This document shows, piece by piece, positions 1-9,315 of a stretch of DNA of 64,000 nucleotides. The notes beneath the pieces are model-generated. The model saw only the letters and a list, made by a program, of their open reading frames with translations, was not told where the DNA came from and ran no database searches. The stretch comes from Fulvimarina pelagi HTCC2506 (lineage in GTDB: Bacteria; Pseudomonadota; Alphaproteobacteria; Rhizobiales; Rhizobiaceae). The stretch's first letter is position 1; each line of letters begins with the position of its first letter. The translations under genes and the position numbers were made by a program. Location of the stretch: contig NZ_DS022272.1 of NCBI RefSeq assembly GCF_000153705.1, forward strand, positions 535,965 to 599,964, read 5' to 3'.

Positions 1-1993
1 CGCCGCGGCGCGTCGCTAGGCTGCGAAGACGGGCAAACCCGCCGTTCAGCCAGAGAAGGGCCAGCGCATCCAGTGCGAAGAGGAAAAGTGCCGCCGCGAG
101 CAGCCAAGGCGCCAAGTCCACGGCTTCTTCGTTCTGATACTGCATGTCGGCCGTGTTTGGTCCCCATTCGAGGGCGGGGAGTGGTGCAAGTTCGTCATCC
201 GCGGCGAAGAGATTGATCGCCCGGTAGCCGTCCTCGCTCCCGTAGAGACCCGGCGGATGCGCGGCATCGACCGCAACCTCCGAGCCGGTTTCGAGTGGCT
301 CCGCATCCGGGCCGGGCGCGATGAGGCGCCCATCAGCGGAGAGAACACGATAGGGCGGCAGGCTCTTTGCTGCCTCGTCGGCATCGGCAGGAGCACCACC
401 ATCGGCTCGCGATTGTGAAACGATGCGCCTCAGCATGTCGACGAAGGCACCGCTGATAGGAAGGTTCGACCATGTGGCCTCGGCCGTAACGTGAAATAGC
501 ACGATTGTGCCCGCGCCCAGGCTTTCGGCGGTGACGAGGGGTGTGCCGTCGGCAAGGCTCGCCCAAGTACGCTCGGAGAGTTCGACCGAAGGTTCGGCGA
601 GCACCTGCCGCGCAACAGTGACGTCGTCGGGCACCGCGATGCCGGCGAACGGGCTCTGTCCATCCATCGGCGCGACGGTCTGCGGCTCGACCCAGGACAT
701 GGCGCCGCCGAGTTGACGTTCGCCTTGCCGCAAATTGACGGGGACCAGAGTATCTTCGCCTGTGGTTGCCGCAAGACGTGGGCCGGCGAAACGCACGAGA
801 TAGCCACCGTTCTCGACGAAGGTCTCGAGCGCCTCGCGGGCACTGTCAGGCAGGACGCCGATATCGGCGAGGACGACGACGGACGGGCGCTGTTCGAGAA
901 GGTTCGGGATCGCATCCGACAAATCGGCGCTCTGAGCTCGCACGATGTCAGCAAAGGGCTCGAGCGCTCGGCTGATGTAGTAGAGCGGCGAGAGCAGCGG
1001 CTGGGCAAGGTCGGCGGCCTCGCCCGAGACGAGCGCGACACGACGGCGGCGGAAGGAGTCGTCCACGAGCCGCACTTCGGCGGCGTTTTCGCGGTTTTCG
1101 ACCTCCAGACGTGCGATGTCGTTGCGCAATTCTACTGGGATCGCGAAGCGCGCCTGGGCTTCGGTCTCGCCCGTGCCAAAGCCCAACTGCGTGCGTGCGA
1201 CCTCACGTCCCTGCGAGTCGACGGCTAGAATATCGGCCTGATAGCCGGTTTCGCGGCCCGAGGGGCGAATGGCATCGACGACGAGGGCATCGGTCGAATT
1301 GTCGGCGGCCGTCAGCGCGGTGATTCCCTCGATCGAGGGCTCGTATAGAAGCGTCTCGCCTGCGCCGAGTTGGCCTGCGATCTCGGCTGCGGCGTCCGTC
1401 GCCTCGGCGTCGAGACCGTCTGAGAGAAAGGCAAGGGAGCCAAGCTGATCGCCTTCGAGGGCTGTCGCAAGGCGTTCGAAGGCGGCGATCCGGTCGACGG
1501 GGATCGGTCTCGGGCTTGCCGCTGCAAGACGCTCCAGCGCCGTCGCCGCCTCGACCGGCGTCGCATCGTTGTCGGTGTTCTCGGCAGTGAAGACGAGGGA
1601 AACGGGACGACCGGCATCCGTTGCCTGGCCGATGATCGTTCCAGCAGTCGAGACCGTTTCGTCCCAATTGGTGGTACTGGCCCAGCCGTTGTCAATCACC
1701 AGGGCGACTGGCCCGTTGCCGGAAATCAGCGTCTCGCGCGGGTTGAGCGTCGGCGCCGCAAGCGCAAAGATTATGAGCGCGGCCAGCAGGAGCCGCAGAA
1801 GCGTCAGCCACCAGGGCGACTTCGACGGCGTCTCCTCGCTCTTCAGAACGCGCTGGAGGATGCGAAGCGGCGGGAAGGCCTCGGTCTGCGGACGCGGCGG
1901 CGTCAGTTTCAGGAGCCACCAGATGACCGGCAGCGCCAAGAGGCCGGCAAGAACCAGCGGCGCTCCGAAGGATAGGCTGAGACCTGCGATCAC
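1..1993 (-). CDS. BatA-type N-terminal membrane domain / DUF4159-family protein (partial)
   Basis: The reading frame stays open from a GTG at 1993 to the window edge, so at least 664 residues are present and the C-terminus is missing. The GTG overlaps the TGA of the upstream DUF58 gene (GTGA), which fixes the start. The N-terminus has the paired hydrophobic segments of the BatA-like domain (WWLLKLTPPRP between them), followed by a von Willebrand-like region beginning LVIDNGWA, where the metal-binding DxSxS motif is degenerate. Another membrane segment (about residues 622-645) lies close to the edge. Known members of this family carry a DUF4159 domain further on; that part is outside the window. 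It is third in a moxR-DUF58 operon and is probably an envelope protein working with the MoxR chaperone. The exact function is unknown. Confidence 0.8.
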   Translation of the reverse strand, partial: MIAGLSLSFGAPLVLAGLLALPVIWWLLKLTPPRPQTEAFPPLRILQRVLKSEETPSKSPWWLTLLRLLLAALIIFALAAPTLNPRETLISGNGPVALVIDNGWASTTNWDETVSTAGTIIGQATDAGRPVSLVFTAENTDNDATPVEAATALERLAAASPRPIPVDRIAAFERLATALEGDQLGSLAFLSDGLDAEATDAAAEIAGQLGAGETLLYEPSIEGITALTAADNSTDALVVDAIRPSGRETGYQADILAVDSQGREVARTQLGFGTGETEAQARFAIPVELRNDIARLEVENRENAAEVRLVDDSFRRRRVALVSGEAADLAQPLLSPLYYISRALEPFADIVRAQSADLSDAIPNLLEQRPSVVVLADIGVLPDSAREALETFVENGGYLVRFAGPRLAATTGEDTLVPVNLRQGERQLGGAMSWVEPQTVAPMDGQSPFAGIAVPDDVTVARQVLAEPSVELSERTWASLADGTPLVTAESLGAGTIVLFHVTAEATWSNLPISGAFVDMLRRIVSQSRADGGAPADADEAAKSLPPYRVLSADGRLIAPGPDAEPLETGSEVAVDAAHPPGLYGSEDGYRAINLFAADDELAPLPALEWGPNTADMQYQNEEAVDLAPWLLAAALFLFALDALALLWLNGGFARLRSLATRRG

Positions 1994-2901
1994 GCGCTTC
2001 TCCGTGGGGCTTGCGGGACGCCGGAGAGCTGGCCGTGAAGTGCGACGAGGACTTCCGAAGCGAGATTGTCGGTGCGGTGCGCGATGAAGCTCCAGCCGAG
2101 CCGCCGGCAGTGGCGTGCCAATGTTTCACGCCGGGCTGCCATGATGTTCTGGTAGTCGGCCTGCAGCGTCTCGGCGCGGCCGGCCGTCAACTTGGCTCCG
2201 GTCTCCGGATCGCGGAACTCAGTGCGGCCGCTGTAAGGAAAGACCTCTTCTGCCGGATCGTTGACCATCACAAGGTGGCCGCGCACACCGCGCCCGCCTA
2301 TTCTGTCGATCCGGGCAAGCGTCTCGTCGATCGGATCGAGAAAGTCCGAGATCAGCACGACCTCCGAATGCTGGCGAAAGCGGTCGTCCGGGGGGAAGTC
2401 GTCCTCTGGGCGCCGCGTGGTGAGCGCCGTGGCGATCCTTTCGGCAGCATTCCTCGCCGACAGCGGATCGATAACTCCCGGGTAGCCGATGCGCTCGCCG
2501 GAGCGCGATAGAATCTCGGCAAGCGCCAGGATAAGAACCAGCGCGCGCGATTCCTTCGAGACTTGCGCCGCTTTCGACTGGAAGCGCATGGAAGGCGAGG
2601 GATCGGCCCAGAGCCATACCGTGTGCGCTGCTTCCCATTCCCGGTCGCGCAGATAGATATGGTCGTCGCGGGCCGAGCGGCGCCAGTCGATGCGCGAGAC
2701 CTGCTCGCCATGTACGAATGGCCGGAACTGCCAGAAATTTTCCCCGACGCCGCGGCGCTTGCGGCCGTGCCAACCGGCGATGACCGTCGCGACCACCCGG
2801 TTCGCCTCGACGAGAAGGTCCGGCATGAGGGCCGCGCGCTGACGAGCCCTGACAAGGGCGTCGGAGGAACTGGTCAGGTCCGTTGTCGTACCGATCGGCA
2901 T
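1990..2901 (-). CDS. DUF58 domain protein of the first MoxR operon
   Basis: This 303-residue protein has the conserved DUF58 core, with VHGEQVSRIDWRRSAR followed by YLRDREWE, and a VWA-like fold downstream (LWADPSPSMRF, where DPSPS fits the metal-site pattern). DUF58 proteins are the usual partners of MoxR AAA ATPases and are thought to help mature or assemble metal-binding or envelope complexes. The ATG at 2901 is chosen; an in-frame TTG two codons upstream is possible and neither has a good ribosome site. The gene starts 29 bases after the moxR stop and overlaps the next gene by four bases, so all three are probably cotranscribed. Confidence 0.88.
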   Translation of the reverse strand: MPIGTTTDLTSSSDALVRARQRAALMPDLLVEANRVVATVIAGWHGRKRRGVGENFWQFRPFVHGEQVSRIDWRRSARDDHIYLRDREWEAAHTVWLWADPSPSMRFQSKAAQVSKESRALVLILALAEILSRSGERIGYPGVIDPLSARNAAERIATALTTRRPEDDFPPDDRFRQHSEVVLISDFLDPIDETLARIDRIGGRGVRGHLVMVNDPAEEVFPYSGRTEFRDPETGAKLTAGRAETLQADYQNIMAARRETLARHCRRLGWSFIAHRTDNLASEVLVALHGQLSGVPQAPRRSA

Positions 2902-2930
2902 CCGCAAATATCGAGCCTATCGTTTCACAA

Positions 2931-3944
2931 TCATGCGGCGTCGCGCTTGAGAGCGCCGATCACGTCGCGCACACTCATGCCCTCGGCGCGCGCCGCGAAG
3001 TTCAGCGCCATACGGTGCTGGAGGATCGGTTCGGCCAACGCCATCACATCGTCGATAGATGGTGCGAGGCGGCCTTCGTAGAGCGCGCGCGCCCTGACGC
3101 AGGTCATGAGCGCCTGGGATGCGCGGGGGCCAGGGCCCCAGGAGATATGGTCGTCGGCTTCCTTGTGGCCGTTGCCGGGACGGGCCGAGCGTACGAGGCG
3201 CAGGATTGCCTCGACCACGCTTTCGGCAACCGGCATGCGGCGCACCAGCGACTGGATCTCGATCAGGCGTTCGGCAGTCACGACGCCATCGACGGTCTCC
3301 TCGGTCGGCCCGCCTGTGGTCTCGAGCAAAATGCGGCGCTCGGCGTCGATATCGGGATAAAAGACGTCGATCTGCATGAGGAATCGGTCGAGCTGGGCTT
3401 CCGGCAGCGGATAGGTGCCCTCCTGCTCCAGCGGGTTCTGGGTGGCCAGGACGTGGAACGGTCTCGGCAGATCGTGCCGCTCGCCTGCCACCGTCACGTG
3501 ATATTCCTGCATCGACTGCAGGAGAGCCGACTGAGTGCGGGGAGATGCGCGGTTGATCTCGTCGGCCATCAGGAGTTGAGCGAAGACCGGACCCTTCACG
3601 TAACGAAATGAGCGGCGACCGGCTTCGTCCTGGTCCATCACTTCGGTGCCGATGATGTCCGACGGCATGAGATCGGGTGTGAACTGGATGCGGCGTGCGT
3701 TGAGGCCGAGCGCACCACCGAGCGTTTCGACGAGCTTGGTCTTGGCCAAGCCCGGAACGCCAACCAGAAGACCATGGCCGCCGGCGAGGATCGCGATCAT
3801 GCTCTGTTCGACCACGCTTTCCTGGCCGAAGATCACCGTTCCTACGGACTTCTTTACCTTGGCGATATCGGCGAGGGCACGCTCAGCCTGTTCGACAATC
3901 TCGCTTTCGGAGAGCCGTGCCTCGGTGGATGCATGAGCCGTCAT
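2931..3944 (-). CDS. MoxR-family AAA+ ATPase (copy 1)
   Basis: The 337-residue protein has Walker A GVPGLAKT at about residues 62-69, Walker B LLMADE at 124-129 followed by INRASP, and the MoxR signature ATQNPLEQEGTYPLPEAQLDRF. MoxR ATPases act as chaperones that activate or insert cofactors into partner complexes, usually with the VWA or DUF58 proteins encoded beside them. The ATG at 3944 is preferred because AAGGA lies upstream at good spacing; an in-frame start 25 codons earlier is possible but lacks family-like sequence. It heads an operon running to the window edge and is divergent from the DUF1285 operon. A second MoxR lies at 13169-14188. Confidence 0.93.
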   Translation of the reverse strand: MTAHASTEARLSESEIVEQAERALADIAKVKKSVGTVIFGQESVVEQSMIAILAGGHGLLVGVPGLAKTKLVETLGGALGLNARRIQFTPDLMPSDIIGTEVMDQDEAGRRSFRYVKGPVFAQLLMADEINRASPRTQSALLQSMQEYHVTVAGERHDLPRPFHVLATQNPLEQEGTYPLPEAQLDRFLMQIDVFYPDIDAERRILLETTGGPTEETVDGVVTAERLIEIQSLVRRMPVAESVVEAILRLVRSARPGNGHKEADDHISWGPGPRASQALMTCVRARALYEGRLAPSIDDVMALAEPILQHRMALNFAARAEGMSVRDVIGALKRDAA

Positions 3945-4231
3945 GTCAGGTCCTTCGATCGTCCTGCGAGAATTTGGGCGGCGGTGTTGTGCATGCGGAT
4001 ATAGCGCCTCACAACACAATCTTCAGTTCGTTGCCGCGCAGGTTTGCCCGATAGCCCGCATCGTTTTCGCTGCCCGGCGCTTGAAAGGCTGGCCGTTTCG
4101 ACACCGCCGTTTCAAAACAGTTTCGAGTTATGAAAGCGGTTCGCCCCTTTTGAGGCAAGCGCCGCCGTTGAACACTTTTGTGACCTTCAACGATCGGGTC
4201 CTCGATCGTTTGGCAAGGGGAGGGTCCCGGT

Positions 4232-4840
4232 ATGGGTAGATCTCTTCTATATGGCGCCATGATGAATGATACGAACCGAACAGATTCTGCAGGGCTCGCA
4301 GCGCTTGCTGCAAGGGCCGAAGGTGCGTCTGCCACAGGCGCGCCGGTCGAGCGGTGGAACCCGCCCTATTGCGGCAAAATCGACATGCGGATCGCCCGAG
4401 ACGGGCGGTGGTTCTATCAGGGAAGTCCCATCGAACGACCCTCCCTGGTGCGTCTCTTCGCCTCGGTTCTGAAGGTGGAGGGCGATGGAGAGACCTATCT
4501 CGTCACGCCTGTCGAGAAGTTGATAATCACAGTCGAGGACGCGCATTTCATCGCAGTCGAGGTGGCGCGACACCTAGAAGGCGAGGAGCCGGCACTGACC
4601 TTTCGTACCAATATCGGCGATCTCGTCACGGCCGGTCCCGACCATGCCATTGAGCTTCCAGACGTCTTGGACGACGCATTCACGCCCTATCTCCTCGTAC
4701 GCGCCGGGCTTCGCGCCAAACTGTCGAGGCCGGTCGCGATGGAGGTCGCCGAATGGCTGGAGAAAGACGCGGACGGCATCTTCCTGAGGTCAGGCGGCGT
4801 GCGCTTTGCGGGACCGAAAGGCGGTCTCGCCGATGAGTGA
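4232..4840 (+). CDS. DUF1285 family protein
   Basis: A 202-residue soluble protein with features of DUF1285: the CGKIDMRIARDGRWFYQGSPIERPSLVRLFASVL region (4369-4473) and LVTPVEKLIITVEDAHF after it. A strong AAGGGGAGGG ribosome site at 4214-4223 supports the ATG at 4232 over the in-frame ATGs at 4259 and 4262. The biochemical function of DUF1285 is not established. In Rhizobiales it is typically found, as here, directly upstream of the NUDIX hydrolase and cca genes, and its TGA overlaps the next start, so the three are translationally coupled. No signal peptide or membrane segment is visible. Confidence 0.85.
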   Translation: MGRSLLYGAMMNDTNRTDSAGLAALAARAEGASATGAPVERWNPPYCGKIDMRIARDGRWFYQGSPIERPSLVRLFASVLKVEGDGETYLVTPVEKLIITVEDAHFIAVEVARHLEGEEPALTFRTNIGDLVTAGPDHAIELPDVLDDAFTPYLLVRAGLRAKLSRPVAMEVAEWLEKDADGIFLRSGGVRFAGPKGGLADE

Positions 4841-5486
4841 CATGGCAAACCGTGCGAGCGCCGAGTACGAGCTCTTCACGGCAGATGACCTGCGTCTTCG
4901 TTTCGAATCACGGTCAGACCAGCCGGCGCCGGATCGTGAATTCGGTGATCACCTCCTCAACCCGGACATCGTCCAGCTGATGGAACGCGAGGGTGCCCGC
5001 GAAGCCGCAGTCCTCGTGCCCATAGTCGATCGCCGGGACGGCGCGAGCGTAATCTTGACCCAGCGCACGCAGTCCCTCCGAAAGCATTCTGGCCAGATCG
5101 CCTTTCCGGGTGGATCGGTGGACAAGACCGATCCATCGCCTGAAGACGCCGCGCTCCGAGAGGCACATGAGGAGATCTCACTCGCGCCGGAGGAGGTTAA
5201 GATTCTCGGCCGGCTACCGCGCTATCTAACGACGACGGGATTTCGAATTACGCCCGTCGTCGGCATCGTCAGGCCGGGTTTCGAGCTCGAAGCCAACCCG
5301 GCGGAGGTCGCGGACATTTTCGAGACGCCGCTCTCTTTTCTCATGACCGAGGCGAACCATGTCAGGGCCTCGAAAGTCTGGGGCGGCGTCGAGCGCCATT
5401 TCTACGAGATGCCTTATGGTGAACGCTACATTTGGGGCGTGACGGCCGGAATCCTCAGAACGCTCTACGAGAGATATTACGCATGA
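4833..5486 (+). CDS. NUDIX hydrolase, probable CoA pyrophosphatase
   Basis: The 217-residue protein contains the CoA-pyrophosphatase type NUDIX region: QIAFPGGSVDKTD, then ALREAHEEISL, which supplies the REXXEE metal-binding core. The usual glycine near the end of the NUDIX box is serine here. Family members hydrolyse CoA and CoA derivatives to phosphopantetheine and adenosine 3',5'-bisphosphate. The start at 4833 (ATGAGTGA) overlaps the DUF1285 stop; an in-frame ATG at 4842 and an earlier one at 4806 are less likely. The stop overlaps the cca start (ATGA), consistent with one operon. Confidence 0.88.
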   Translation: MSDMANRASAEYELFTADDLRLRFESRSDQPAPDREFGDHLLNPDIVQLMEREGAREAAVLVPIVDRRDGASVILTQRTQSLRKHSGQIAFPGGSVDKTDPSPEDAALREAHEEISLAPEEVKILGRLPRYLTTTGFRITPVVGIVRPGFELEANPAEVADIFETPLSFLMTEANHVRASKVWGGVERHFYEMPYGERYIWGVTAGILRTLYERYYA

Positions 5487-6730
5487 CGGCGACCCGTATC
5501 GAGGAAGACTGGCTGCGCGATCCCCTGTTGCAATCCGTATTGGCTGTGCTCAATGAGGGCGAGGAGGAGGCGAGGATCGTCGGTGGCCCGGTTCGCAACA
5601 CGCTTCTTGGGCAGCCAGTCTCCGATATCGATATAGCGACTACCTGTCTGCCGGATGAGGCTTCGAGGCGTATCGAGTCGAGCGGCTTCAAAGTCGTGCC
5701 GACGGGGATCGAGCATGGTACGATCACTGTCATTGCCAACGGCAGGCCCTTCGAAGTCACGACACTGCGGGAGGACCTCTCGACCGATGGGCGGCATGCC
5801 GAAGTGAAGTTCGGCCGCGACTGGGAGGCCGACGCCTGGCGCCGGGATTTCACAATCAACGCGCTCTACGCGAAGGCTGACGGCGAGATCGTGGATCCCG
5901 TGGGCGGGCTTGCCGATATCGAGGGCCGTGTGCTGCGGTTCATCGGTGACGCGGAAGCCCGTATCAAAGAAGACTATCTGCGAATTCTTCGTTTCTACCG
6001 CTTCTTCGCTTGGTATGGCAGAGGTCGGCCGGACGCCGCCGGTATCCGAGCCTCGGCGAAGTTGAAAGCGGGCCTCGCGCATCTCTCCGCCGAACGGATA
6101 TGGATGGAGTTGAAGAAGCTGCTCGGCGCGCCCGATCCGAGCCGCGCGCTTCTCTGGATGCGGCAGGCCGGGGTCCTGACGGCGGTGCTGCCCGAGAGCG
6201 AGCGCTGGGGGATCGACAACATCCATCCGCTGATCGACACCGAAACCCAGTTCGGCTGGTCGGCCGATCCGCTGCTGCGCCTCCTTGCGATCATTCCGCC
6301 CGATGCCGCGCGGATCGGCGAACTGGCCGGCCGGCTTAAGCTCTCCAAGAAGGAGCGCGACCGGCTTCTCGCCTATGCCGATGCCGAGAACCCAAGCGCT
6401 GAGGAAAGCGACGGCGCGCTCCGAGCGCGCCTATATTTCGGCGATCCGACCGCGATAGCCGACCGTTTGAAGCTGGCGCTCACGCTTGCGCGTCAGAAGG
6501 AGGACCTGCAAGTATCGAGCCGTCTTACTGCGCAACTCGCTGTTGCTTCCGGTTTCGCGCCACCCGACTTCCCGCTCAATGGCGAGGACATGCTTGCGGC
6601 GGGCTATTCGCCAGGGCCCGATCTCGGCAAGGCAATGCAGCGGATGAAACGGCTTTGGGCCGAAGGCGGCTTCGTAATGAGCCGCGAAGTGCTTTTGGAT
6701 AAGGCCATGTCCGAAGACGCAAATCGTTAG
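5483..6730 (+). CDS. cca: CCA tRNA nucleotidyltransferase
   Basis: The 415-residue protein adds or repairs the 3'-terminal CCA of tRNAs. Class II nucleotidyltransferase motifs are clear: IVGGPVRNTLLG (the GG-VR phosphate-binding loop), the catalytic DIDIAT motif, and the RRDFTINAL motif, followed by FIGDAEARIKEDYLRILRFYRF. The ATG at 5483 overlaps the upstream NUDIX stop, so translational coupling is likely. A longer in-frame ORF from 5432 lies inside the NUDIX gene and is rejected. It is the last gene of the three-gene operon; flgE follows after 83 bases. Confidence 0.93.
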   Translation: MTATRIEEDWLRDPLLQSVLAVLNEGEEEARIVGGPVRNTLLGQPVSDIDIATTCLPDEASRRIESSGFKVVPTGIEHGTITVIANGRPFEVTTLREDLSTDGRHAEVKFGRDWEADAWRRDFTINALYAKADGEIVDPVGGLADIEGRVLRFIGDAEARIKEDYLRILRFYRFFAWYGRGRPDAAGIRASAKLKAGLAHLSAERIWMELKKLLGAPDPSRALLWMRQAGVLTAVLPESERWGIDNIHPLIDTETQFGWSADPLLRLLAIIPPDAARIGELAGRLKLSKKERDRLLAYADAENPSAEESDGALRARLYFGDPTAIADRLKLALTLARQKEDLQVSSRLTAQLAVASGFAPPDFPLNGEDMLAAGYSPGPDLGKAMQRMKRLWAEGGFVMSREVLLDKAMSEDANR

Positions 6731-6813
6731 AAGGGTGTTAAATCAATCTTCGGACCAGCGAAGCCCGCTAGCGTGCCCGTCCAACCGAACAACGGACTTA
6801 CGGGCAATTTTCG

Positions 6814-7986
6814 ATGAGCATCAACGGCGTCTTCCGCACTAGCGTCTCGGGCATGAACGCCCAGTCCAACAAGCTCTCCGCCGTGTCAGATAACATCGCG
6901 AACAGCGCAACGACGGGGTATAAACGCGCCGATGTCGAGTTTTCTTCACTCGTCATCAATAGTGGCGGGCGCGGCAACTACACATCGGGCTCCGTCCTCT
7001 CCCAGACCCGGTACGACATCAGTACGCAGGGCCTCGTCACGACAACGTCTTCGAAAACCGACCTCGCCATCAGTGGCGACGGCTTCTTCGTCGTTGAGGA
7101 CCAGAACGGCCAGCCCTTTTTCACGCGTGCCGGCTCCTTCGTACAGCGCACCGAGCCCGACACCGGAGAAACATTCCTTGTCAATGCTGCCGGCTACAAG
7201 CTGACCGGTCAAAACGGTCCTGTTCAGGTCCCGGTCGGCGAGATCGTGGCGCCGCAGGCGACGACGACCTCAGAATTGTCGATGCAGCTTCCGTTGAATG
7301 GGACCGGGACCCATACGGGCTCTTTCACGGCCTTCAACTCACGTGGTGAAGCGGTCAACGTGTCGATGACGGCGACGCGAACCGGTGCAGACCAATGGGA
7401 CCTGACCTTCGATGCGCCGTCGGCGAGCGCGCCGGTTACAGTTTCGGTCACATTCGATGCCGCAACGGGGCTTCCAAACCCGCCGATCACAACGGCAGGC
7501 AATCTACAGATCGTGCCGCCCGCAAATGGTGGTGGTGGCGCACCATCGACGGTCGCTCTCAACCTGGGGCAATTGACCAGCTACGACGCCGCTTTCACGT
7601 TCCAGGCGGAAGCCAACGGAAATCCAGCCACCGGGTTTAGCGACTTCACGATCAGTGATGACGGCCGTGTCTTCGGAATTCTGACGACAGGCCGGCAGAT
7701 CGAACTCGATCGCATCCAACTCGCAAGGTTTCAGAGCCCGGACCAGCTAGATGTCATCAGCGGCAACGTCTTTCGGCCCAGTCAGTTGTCTGGAGACCCG
7801 CAATTTGGTTTCTCGGGCGAACTCGGTTTTGGTGATCTGATTTCTGGTGCGCTCGAGGAGTCGAACGTCGATCTCGCGAGCGAACTCACGGACATGATCG
7901 TGACGCAGCGCTCCTATGCCGCGAACTCGAAGACGTTCCAGACCGGTTCGGAAATGCTGGACCTGCTCGTCAATCTGAAACGCTGA
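6814..7986 (+). CDS. flgE: Flagellar hook protein FlgE
   Basis: The 390-residue protein has the rod/hook N-terminal signature (SVSGMNAQSNKLSAVSDNIAN), a TTGYKR motif, a flagellar basal-body body region (ISGDGFFVV, TRAGSF) and the C-terminal motif LASELTDMIVTQRSYAANSKTFQT. FlgE polymerises to form the hook joining rod and filament. No other flagellar gene is in the window, which is unusual because Rhizobiales normally carry flgE in a large flagellar cluster. The gene has no obvious strong ribosome site and is followed by a clear terminator, so it is probably transcribed alone. It could be the only hook gene or an extra copy. Confidence 0.92.
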   Translation: MSINGVFRTSVSGMNAQSNKLSAVSDNIANSATTGYKRADVEFSSLVINSGGRGNYTSGSVLSQTRYDISTQGLVTTTSSKTDLAISGDGFFVVEDQNGQPFFTRAGSFVQRTEPDTGETFLVNAAGYKLTGQNGPVQVPVGEIVAPQATTTSELSMQLPLNGTGTHTGSFTAFNSRGEAVNVSMTATRTGADQWDLTFDAPSASAPVTVSVTFDAATGLPNPPITTAGNLQIVPPANGGGGAPSTVALNLGQLTSYDAAFTFQAEANGNPATGFSDFTISDDGRVFGILTTGRQIELDRIQLARFQSPDQLDVISGNVFRPSQLSGDPQFGFSGELGFGDLISGALEESNVDLASELTDMIVTQRSYAANSKTFQTGSEMLDLLVNLKR

Positions 7987-8006
7987 TTCCGTTCAATCGC
8001 CTTCTT

Positions 8007-8044
8007 GCAGCCGGGAAGCCTCCGCTTTCCGGCTGCTTTCGTTT
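8007..8044 (+). terminator. Rho-independent terminator of flgE
   Basis: An 11-base-pair stem (GCAGCCGGGAA at 8007-8017 with TTTCCGGCTGC at 8026-8036, one G-U pair) encloses an 8-base loop and is followed by TTTCGTTT. It sits 20 bases after the flgE stop, in the convergent gap before the BatD-like gene. Confidence 0.8.
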
Positions 8045-8085
8045 CCGGCTTTCAAAGGGAGCCTCCTTCCTTCCGGACATCACGT

Positions 8086-9315
8086 TCATCGAAACGAAAA
8101 GAGAGCGCCACTCGCAACCAGCTTTCTGTGGATCGTGCGCAGGTTCGGCGCCGTGGTCTCGTTCCCGTCGTGTCCGTAGAGCGAGCGGTCGAGATCGGCA
8201 ATCAGCATTTCGTGCGATGCGCCGGAGCGGCGGATCAGTCGACCCGCATGTCTTCGATAGGCTCGCACATCACGGCGCCACAGCGCCAGTTCGAGCGCAA
8301 GCCGGTCGCGCGAAGGGAACGCCCGCGCAATCCGTGAACCAAGGAGCTTTGCCGGTAGGAAGCGTCGTCCGGGCAAGATCGCAGCCACCGGAACGAGAAG
8401 GCCTAGCAGGGCGGGCAGCGCGAGACCGGCGAGATCCGCGCCAAGATTCTCCTCCGCTTCGTCTTCCTCGATGGCCGCGAAAGCGACGCGTTGAGAGTCG
8501 ATCACGAGCTCGCGCATATGCCGGCTTGTCGTATCGAACCAAGGGATTCGGAAAGCACGAATCTCGCCTGGTTCAGCGTTCGAGGGGCGTAGCCGCCAGG
8601 TCCATTCGACCGTGCCAATCGGACCATTACGCGTAATTTCTGTCGAGCGTTTTTCCGGCGCGATGAAGGAGATCAGCCAGTTGGCAGTCATCATAGGCGG
8701 ATTGGGTAGCATCTCCGCCGGCTGTCCTTCGGCGACAATCCTGATCGTCCGTGTCGCGGTTGCCCCGTTTGCCATGCGTGAGGGATCCATGTCCCAATCA
8801 TCCGTCATGACGACCTCTTTGGCCGGAAACCACCATCCGCCGTTGGTCTTCGGTTTTGGCTTGATCTCGATATCGATCTGTTCGGAAACGACCTGATGCT
8901 TGAATCGGTCGGACTTGCCCTCCATCAGCGTGAGGTTGTGTTTGAAGGGACCAATACGCTGAACGCCGGCCTTCTGGGGATAAAGCGCGAGTTTCCGCTC
9001 CATCGTAACGAACTCGCGGCCGCCGATCCGCCCGCGCGACCACACGTCCCGGCCGAGCTGAATCCACGTGAAATTCGGCAGTTCGATACCCTCGAAATTT
9101 TCGAGCGTAATGGTGACATCGTAATAGCCGGTTATGGTGACGAGGATCATCTCGCCGACAAACGGCGTCTCGCTGCCGGCTTCGATCTCCACGAGAAGGC
9201 GGGTGTCGCCCTCCGCGACCCTCGGATCGGCCTGCGCCATAGCCGCCGTCGGCAGCGCGAGAAGCGAGAGCCCGGCGAGGCAGACGGCGCGTCGGTTGAA
9301 ACGCTGCATCACCAT
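8086..9315 (-). CDS. BatD-like oxygen-tolerance protein
   Basis: A 409-residue protein with a cleavable signal sequence (AGLSLLALPTAAMAQA), an extracytoplasmic beta-rich region starting with GSETPFVGEMILVTI, and a membrane segment near residues 300-325 (LALPALLGLLVPVAAIL) followed by a cytoplasmic tail. This layout and its place at the end of a moxR-VWA operon fit the BatD family, periplasmic partners of BatA/BatB VWA proteins. GGAGGACA lies just before the ATG, and the start overlaps the end of the TPR gene (ATGGTGA). The protein is somewhat shorter than many BatD proteins. The family role is known only as stress or aerotolerance related. Confidence 0.75.
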   Translation of the reverse strand: MVMQRFNRRAVCLAGLSLLALPTAAMAQADPRVAEGDTRLLVEIEAGSETPFVGEMILVTITGYYDVTITLENFEGIELPNFTWIQLGRDVWSRGRIGGREFVTMERKLALYPQKAGVQRIGPFKHNLTLMEGKSDRFKHQVVSEQIDIEIKPKPKTNGGWWFPAKEVVMTDDWDMDPSRMANGATATRTIRIVAEGQPAEMLPNPPMMTANWLISFIAPEKRSTEITRNGPIGTVEWTWRLRPSNAEPGEIRAFRIPWFDTTSRHMRELVIDSQRVAFAAIEEDEAEENLGADLAGLALPALLGLLVPVAAILPGRRFLPAKLLGSRIARAFPSRDRLALELALWRRDVRAYRRHAGRLIRRSGASHEMLIADLDRSLYGHDGNETTAPNLRTIHRKLVASGALFSFR

